DNA of 17,448 bases from CAZLMF01 sp964560565 (lineage in GTDB: Bacteria > Bacillota > Clostridia > Oscillospirales > Ruminococcaceae): the NCBI GenBank assembly GCA_964560565.1, contig CAZLMF010000034.1:1-17448 (forward strand), given 5' to 3'. Positions within the stretch are counted from its first letter, which is position 1. Each line of letters starts with the position of its first letter. Positions 13,142-17,448 of the stretch are shown piece by piece. The translations under genes and the position numbers were made by a program. A model generated the notes under the pieces. The model was not told the origin of the DNA. It was given only the letters and a program-made list of their open reading frames with translations, and did not search any database.

Positions 13142-16100
13142 CTATATAATCACCTGCACATTGTGCGAATTGCCATCAAGTACAACGACATTTCCCTCGC
13201 TTTCCTTGCCGTCAATTATCATACCTTTATTGTTCCCTCTTGTCAACGCCAAGGTTATTTCCGATTCCCCAAAACGCATTTTTGCATTAAATCCACTCCA
13301 TTTCGAGGGTATTGCCGGAGAAACGGTGATGGTATCACCTTTTCTCCTTATTCCAAGGATATGCTCAAGTATTAGCTTATAATACCAGCTTGCCGCTCCA
13401 GTGTAAATTGACCAACCTCCCCTGCCGTAGCAATCATAGTTGGTATACACATCCGCAGACATATAATAGGGCTCATTGCGGTATCTCTCCGACAAAGATT
13501 TGCTTAAATGCTTGTGAGCGGGGGAAAGCATCTCCACAAGCTCATACGCATACTCACGCTCCCCTGCTTCATATAGAGCAATTACAAACCATATTGCCCC
13601 ATGAGTGTACTGCCCCCCATTTTCCCTTATGCCCGGGGGATATGAGGCAACATAGCCTGCCCTTTGCCCCTTTGCGGTAATAGCAGGAGTAAACAGCCTT
13701 ATAAGCCTCCCCTTGCTGTCCACTAGCCTATCCATAGCATTTGTCAAAGCAATGGAAATGCGCTGATAATTCGTAAGCTTTGCAAGAGCGGCGAAAGACT
13801 GACTAAGGGAGTCAATTTGGCATTCCTTTTGCTCGTGTGAGCCCATTTTGTCGCCATTATCGTAGAATGCACGGATATACCATTGCCCATCCCAGCAGTG
13901 TTCCTCTACACTTTGCTTTAGCCTTGTTGCTCTATCCTTGCACTCGTGCTCAAAGCGCCCATCCCCTTGACGTTTTGCGACCTCGCTAAAGCGCTCGAAG
14001 GTAATCGCCATAAACAGCGCAAGCCAAACACTTTCCCCCTTGCCCTCTATCCCGACACCGTTATAACCGTCGTTCCAATCTCCGCTACCCATTAGGGGCA
14101 GCTCATGCTCCCCAAGCTTATAGCTATGCTCCATTGCACGCTTGCAGTGCTCATACACACTATCCCTTGTCTCACTGCGGCCCACCTCAATATACTTCTC
14201 ATGCTCATGTTCTTCAAGTAAAGGCGCAGTGCAGTAATGAACAGGGATGTCAAGTATCGAAAAGTCCTGAGTTTTATCCAGATATTCGCACACTGTATAT
14301 GGAAGCCACAGCAAATCGTCTGAGCATTTTGTCCGCACTCCCTTTTTGCACCTATCGGGCAAATCGTGCCACCAATGCATCACATCTCCCTCAGAAAACT
14401 GAGCAGTACAAGCCCTTAGTATTTGCCTTTTGGCAAGCTTCGGCTGCAAAACAGATGCGGTCATGCTATCCTGCAACTGGTCACGAAAGCCGTAAGCGCC
14501 TCCGTTTTGGTAAAACCCCGTCCTTGCCTGCATCCTAGCCCCCATTGCCTGCCATGGCAGCCATGTGTTTACTAAATGGTTCAAAAGCGTATCGGGAGTG
14601 GATATTTTCACCGAATTCTCGTAGCTATTCTTATTAGGCAGCTCCAAGGTTGTCATTTTTACTGCCGACTCCATTGTCCCTCCAAAGCTTAAAGCAAAGT
14701 TTACCCTTTCTACGCTCTTAGGGGCAATCCGCAGCTTTACTGTCACCGCTCCACAGGGCGCATTTGATGGATCAAGTTTACTTTCCTCCCATCTGCCGCT
14801 TAAAAACTGCGCTCTGTCAAGGGTGTACGAATCAAGCTCCCTGCCTGCCGATATTGCCATGAACCCCGAAAAGATGGAGTTGAAGGGATTCCGCATCACA
14901 AGCATTCCCTGCTCAATCGTCGCTGAAATTTGTCTTGAGCTATCTCGACTTTCGGATAAGCAAGGCTCGGTATAAAACGCAAGGTCAAGCTCAAGCTCTT
15001 TTTCACCGGGGTTTGCAAGCTCCACTTCTATCCTTTTCACCATTCCACGTTTCGGGACTGTCACCGTCACCCTACTCTTAAACTTCTCAGTCACACCGTC
15101 ATATAGCACTCTGTCCGGCGAAAAATGCGCAAGTGAGCCAAGCGCAAGGTCATAATACTTATCCCCCACCCTTGCTATAATCATCTCGCCCCTATTATCC
15201 GTGCAAATATCATTGTACCAAGGTGTAAGCTTATTTTCCCTTGCATTCATCGCCCAAGTAAAGCCCAGCGCACTCTCCGACATAAGCGTGCCAAACTGTG
15301 GGTTTGTAAGAACTGTGCACCAAGGCACGGGAGGCTTATTCGTCACCACAAAGCTATCCCCCGAAAATACTCCGTGCTCAACTTGTCCGCCCTTATTTGC
15401 CTTTATTTCAATATTCGGCTTTTCGACAGGTAAAATGTCTACAGGTGAATACTTCACCGAGGGTATTTCTACCCTCATCATTGACTTAGGCGCAATATGC
15501 ACCGCCGCCGCAAGCAGTAGCACCCTTATTTCCTCATCAAAGGAAGTAAGGTCAACTAAGTGTATTCCTCCCCTTGCCCCAAGCACGCCTTCAGCGTGAA
15601 GCCTTTTAACGTGGGCGCTGACAAAGCTATGCAAAGGTCTTGAGTACTCCCCCCTATCCTTAAACGCAAACACCAAATCAAATGGAATTGAGCATAGCTT
15701 TAAGCTAGAATGACATTTTATATAACTTTGCACCCTTTCATCTTCAACCGCCGATGCCACCTCTACCAGCACAATGGGCAAATCCCCTGAAATTCCAAGT
15801 CCCCATAATGCCTTTGGCGAAAGCTTGTTTTCCGCTATTGCTTTTATGCCTTGTATGCAATCACGCTTTTTGTATATTATCTGTGGCAAAATCGAGCTTG
15901 CAAGCCTACCCTCTAGCGTGTCATGCACAAGGGGCGACATGGAAACATTTGCAACTTGCCCTCCCCCTCTAATTCTTGCTACATTCGAAAGCAGTTCCTC
16001 ACGGGAGAAAGCTGTGCACATAAACAGAGTTTTCTCGCACTGCTGATGGGAATTCAACTCAATTGGCGCTTTTATAAACAAGCACGGATCAGGCACCTGC

Positions 16101-17448
16101 TCGGTATAAACACCTAAATCCCCTGCCTTATCAAAGCAGGATTTTACCCCCTCAGGGCGTGTCAGCACGTCCTCCCTGCGCATCGAATAGCTAAAGTCAA
16201 GCTCCTCCACAAACCCCACCGCCATATACATAGTTTCATTGGAATGACGGTCCTTTCGTGAAACAATGAAAACCTTGTTTTCCTGCTCATATTCCTCCTT
16301 TAGGAACAATCGCATAAAAGCAGGGTGAGCGGAATAATCACTATGCATTGCAAGCGACGGCTCAATATACACGCTTAAAATAAGGCTATGGGCTTTGCTA
16401 TGGGTGTTCTTTATGGCTATTTTTCTAAGCTCACAGGGAAGTGCGTTATGCAGTGTCACCTTCATTCCCAAATTAAGCTTATCAGTATTGCAATAGTAGT
16501 CAGCGCACTCATCCGTAAACTCGGCAGAACGCTCATGCTCATCGTCATAATGAGGCATGTAGGTTATAGACACCGCTTTGCTATCCGCCTTATCTGTTAC
16601 AGCAACAAAAATCCCTTGAGGTCTTCGCAATAAGTCCGTTGTGCGCAAAATGGTATCCCTGCCTTGATAAATCCCATGCCCCACACCTAAATCCGTCAGC
16701 ACCGCAGTATACTCGCCATTGCACAGTACATGCACCTTTGGCTGTTGCGGCATAAAATCGCCATAAACCTCAAGGTTAGGCTGCTCTCTTGTGCCCTTAG
16801 GAGGCACCTCCTTTTTCTGTACATCCTCAAACATTACTGATCCCTCCATTACACGCTCACGCAGTAAATCCTGAGCGCTTTCCATATATCTATCCCGCAT
16901 AAATCTCTTCTGCATTTTGTTGTCAAGCAGTGCATTTGCGCACGCCACAATGCTCATTCCCACATGATGCGCCATGTAGCTTTTTATGATTGCGTGAGAA
17001 TTTGCTCCCCTGCCAACCCTTGATGACGTGAAATCCACCGCCTCGTAATAGCCGTAGTTGCCGAGCATTCCCATTGTTCGCAGTCTTTCAAGGTTTGCGT
17101 AGGAAGCGGCAAAATCATGGGAAAGTGTGAGATAGCTTGAATAAGGCGAAACCACTACTTCCTCATCTAGCCCACGTTTTAACCCTAGCTTTTGCACTCC
17201 ATGCGCCTTGTACTGATAATATAGCTGGCTGTCAAATGCATAGTAAGCGCTCTCCGACATTCCAAAGGGCACATGAGCATCCTTAGCTCGCTTTTTCTGG
17301 CTATGAAGGCAAAATCGCAACCCCTCATACCCCATTGAGCCTTCCTCACAGTGCAGTAAAAGCTCAGGCATGAAGTATTCGAACATTGTCCCTGTCCATG
17401 AAACAGGCCCTGCATATGAGCCAAGCCTTGCCATAGTTCTGCCAAGGG
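13142..17448 (-). CDS. Cyclic beta-1,2-glucan synthase-like protein (NdvB/ChvB type), C-terminal half, 5' end outside window
   Basis: The frame is open from the right edge, so about 1434 codons are seen of a probable 2700-2900-residue protein. The ATG at 17434 is internal (LGRT precedes it in frame). First comes the glycoamylase-like domain (about 10-195 from that Met: SWTGTMFEYFMP, SESAYYAFDSQLYYQYKAHG, LKRGLDEEVVVSPYSS). A beta-sandwich and linker region follows, then a second beta-sandwich (about 700-930) and a GH94 catalytic domain with GFRDQLQDSM (982-991), GSGDWNDGYNGVG (DWND at 1119-1122, which holds the general acid), and ENGGQYTHG (from 1271). In NdvB proteins a membrane GT84 domain makes the beta-1,2-glucan and GH94 trims it by phosphorolysis; the GT84 part would lie beyond the window. 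A separate beta-1,2-oligoglucan phosphorylase is less likely, because those lack the glycoamylase domain. No obvious terminator follows its stop. Confidence 0.85.
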   Translation of the reverse strand, partial: LGRTMARLGSYAGPVSWTGTMFEYFMPELLLHCEEGSMGYEGLRFCLHSQKKRAKDAHVPFGMSESAYYAFDSQLYYQYKAHGVQKLGLKRGLDEEVVVSPYSSYLTLSHDFAASYANLERLRTMGMLGNYGYYEAVDFTSSRVGRGANSHAIIKSYMAHHVGMSIVACANALLDNKMQKRFMRDRYMESAQDLLRERVMEGSVMFEDVQKKEVPPKGTREQPNLEVYGDFMPQQPKVHVLCNGEYTAVLTDLGVGHGIYQGRDTILRTTDLLRRPQGIFVAVTDKADSKAVSITYMPHYDDEHERSAEFTDECADYYCNTDKLNLGMKVTLHNALPCELRKIAIKNTHSKAHSLILSVYIEPSLAMHSDYSAHPAFMRLFLKEEYEQENKVFIVSRKDRHSNETMYMAVGFVEELDFSYSMRREDVLTRPEGVKSCFDKAGDLGVYTEQVPDPCLFIKAPIELNSHQQCEKTLFMCTAFSREELLSNVARIRGGGQVANVSMSPLVHDTLEGRLASSILPQIIYKKRDCIQGIKAIAENKLSPKALWGLGISGDLPIVLVEVASAVEDERVQSYIKCHSSLKLCSIPFDLVFAFKDRGEYSRPLHSFVSAHVKRLHAEGVLGARGGIHLVDLTSFDEEIRVLLLAAAVHIAPKSMMRVEIPSVKYSPVDILPVEKPNIEIKANKGGQVEHGVFSGDSFVVTNKPPVPWCTVLTNPQFGTLMSESALGFTWAMNARENKLTPWYNDICTDNRGEMIIARVGDKYYDLALGSLAHFSPDRVLYDGVTEKFKSRVTVTVPKRGMVKRIEVELANPGEKELELDLAFYTEPCLSESRDSSRQISATIEQGMLVMRNPFNSIFSGFMAISAGRELDSYTLDRAQFLSGRWEESKLDPSNAPCGAVTVKLRIAPKSVERVNFALSFGGTMESAVKMTTLELPNKNSYENSVKISTPDTLLNHLVNTWLPWQAMGARMQARTGFYQNGGAYGFRDQLQDSMTASVLQPKLAKRQILRACTAQFSEGDVMHWWHDLPDRCKKGVRTKCSDDLLWLPYTVCEYLDKTQDFSILDIPVHYCTAPLLEEHEHEKYIEVGRSETRDSVYEHCKRAMEHSYKLGEHELPLMGSGDWNDGYNGVGIEGKGESVWLALFMAITFERFSEVAKRQGDGRFEHECKDRATRLKQSVEEHCWDGQWYIRAFYDNGDKMGSHEQKECQIDSLSQSFAALAKLTNYQRISIALTNAMDRLVDSKGRLIRLFTPAITAKGQRAGYVASYPPGIRENGGQYTHGAIWFVIALYEAGEREYAYELVEMLSPAHKHLSKSLSERYRNEPYYMSADVYTNYDCYGRGGWSIYTGAASWYYKLILEHILGIRRKGDTITVSPAIPSKWSGFNAKMRFGESEITLALTRGNNKGMIIDGKESEGNVVVLDGNSHNVQVII

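Noticed and set aside
14134..14538. Long antisense frame on the plus strand within the glucan synthase gene, and other frames of 60-140 codons opposite real genes
   Set aside because: These lie opposite strongly conserved coding sequence, show low-complexity composition (Cys/His/Ser/Thr runs) and lack ribosome sites; they are shadows.

Overview
The window looks like chromosomal DNA of a low-to-moderate GC Gram-positive bacterium of the Clostridia (family not resolvable). The evidence is: strong GGAGG-type ribosome binding sites; SigA-like promoters with 17-18 bp spacers; a GatCAB operon ending in an archaeal-type aspartyl-tRNA synthetase; a type III glutamine synthetase; a PASTA-domain kinase-like protein; and a clostridial-type EF-G-like GTPase. 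No mobile element, CRISPR array, rRNA or tRNA gene was seen. Most genes are housekeeping or translation related.

Layout. At the extreme left (1-43, minus) is the first 14 codons of a gene that looks like rsmA/ksgA, diverging from a dCMP deaminase gene (216-704, plus). Each has a recognisable promoter in the shared intergenic region. Next come an EF-G-like GTPase (973-3048) with altered GTPase residues, a five-helix membrane protein with a DUF5412-like tail (3234-4061), and the operon gatC-gatA-gatB-aspS (4251-8828). A type III glutamine synthetase gene follows (9095-11212), with a promoter that sits inside a 16-bp inverted repeat and a long structured leader. A bidirectional terminator at 11234-11270 separates these plus-strand genes from two minus-strand genes. 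One is a zinc-ribbon / pseudokinase / PASTA membrane protein (11292-12995). The other is the C-terminal half of a very large cyclic beta-1,2-glucan synthase-like protein (GH94 plus glycoamylase region), which runs off the right end.

How the genes fit together. The central part is a coherent amide-nitrogen and translation module. The AspRS is archaeal-type and carries a histidine at the position linked to relaxed tRNA choice, so it probably makes Asp-tRNA(Asn). GatCAB would then amidate this (and perhaps Glu-tRNA(Gln)), using glutamine that the adjacent type III glutamine synthetase could supply. The right-hand part concerns the cell surface: a receptor-like pseudokinase with extracellular PASTA repeats, and a glucan synthase. 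I found no clear evidence of a wholly new multi-gene system. The most unusual items are the triple-degenerate pseudokinase, the EF-G-like protein lacking the catalytic His, the promoter embedded in an inverted repeat upstream of glnN, and the inverted repeats in the leaders of several genes.
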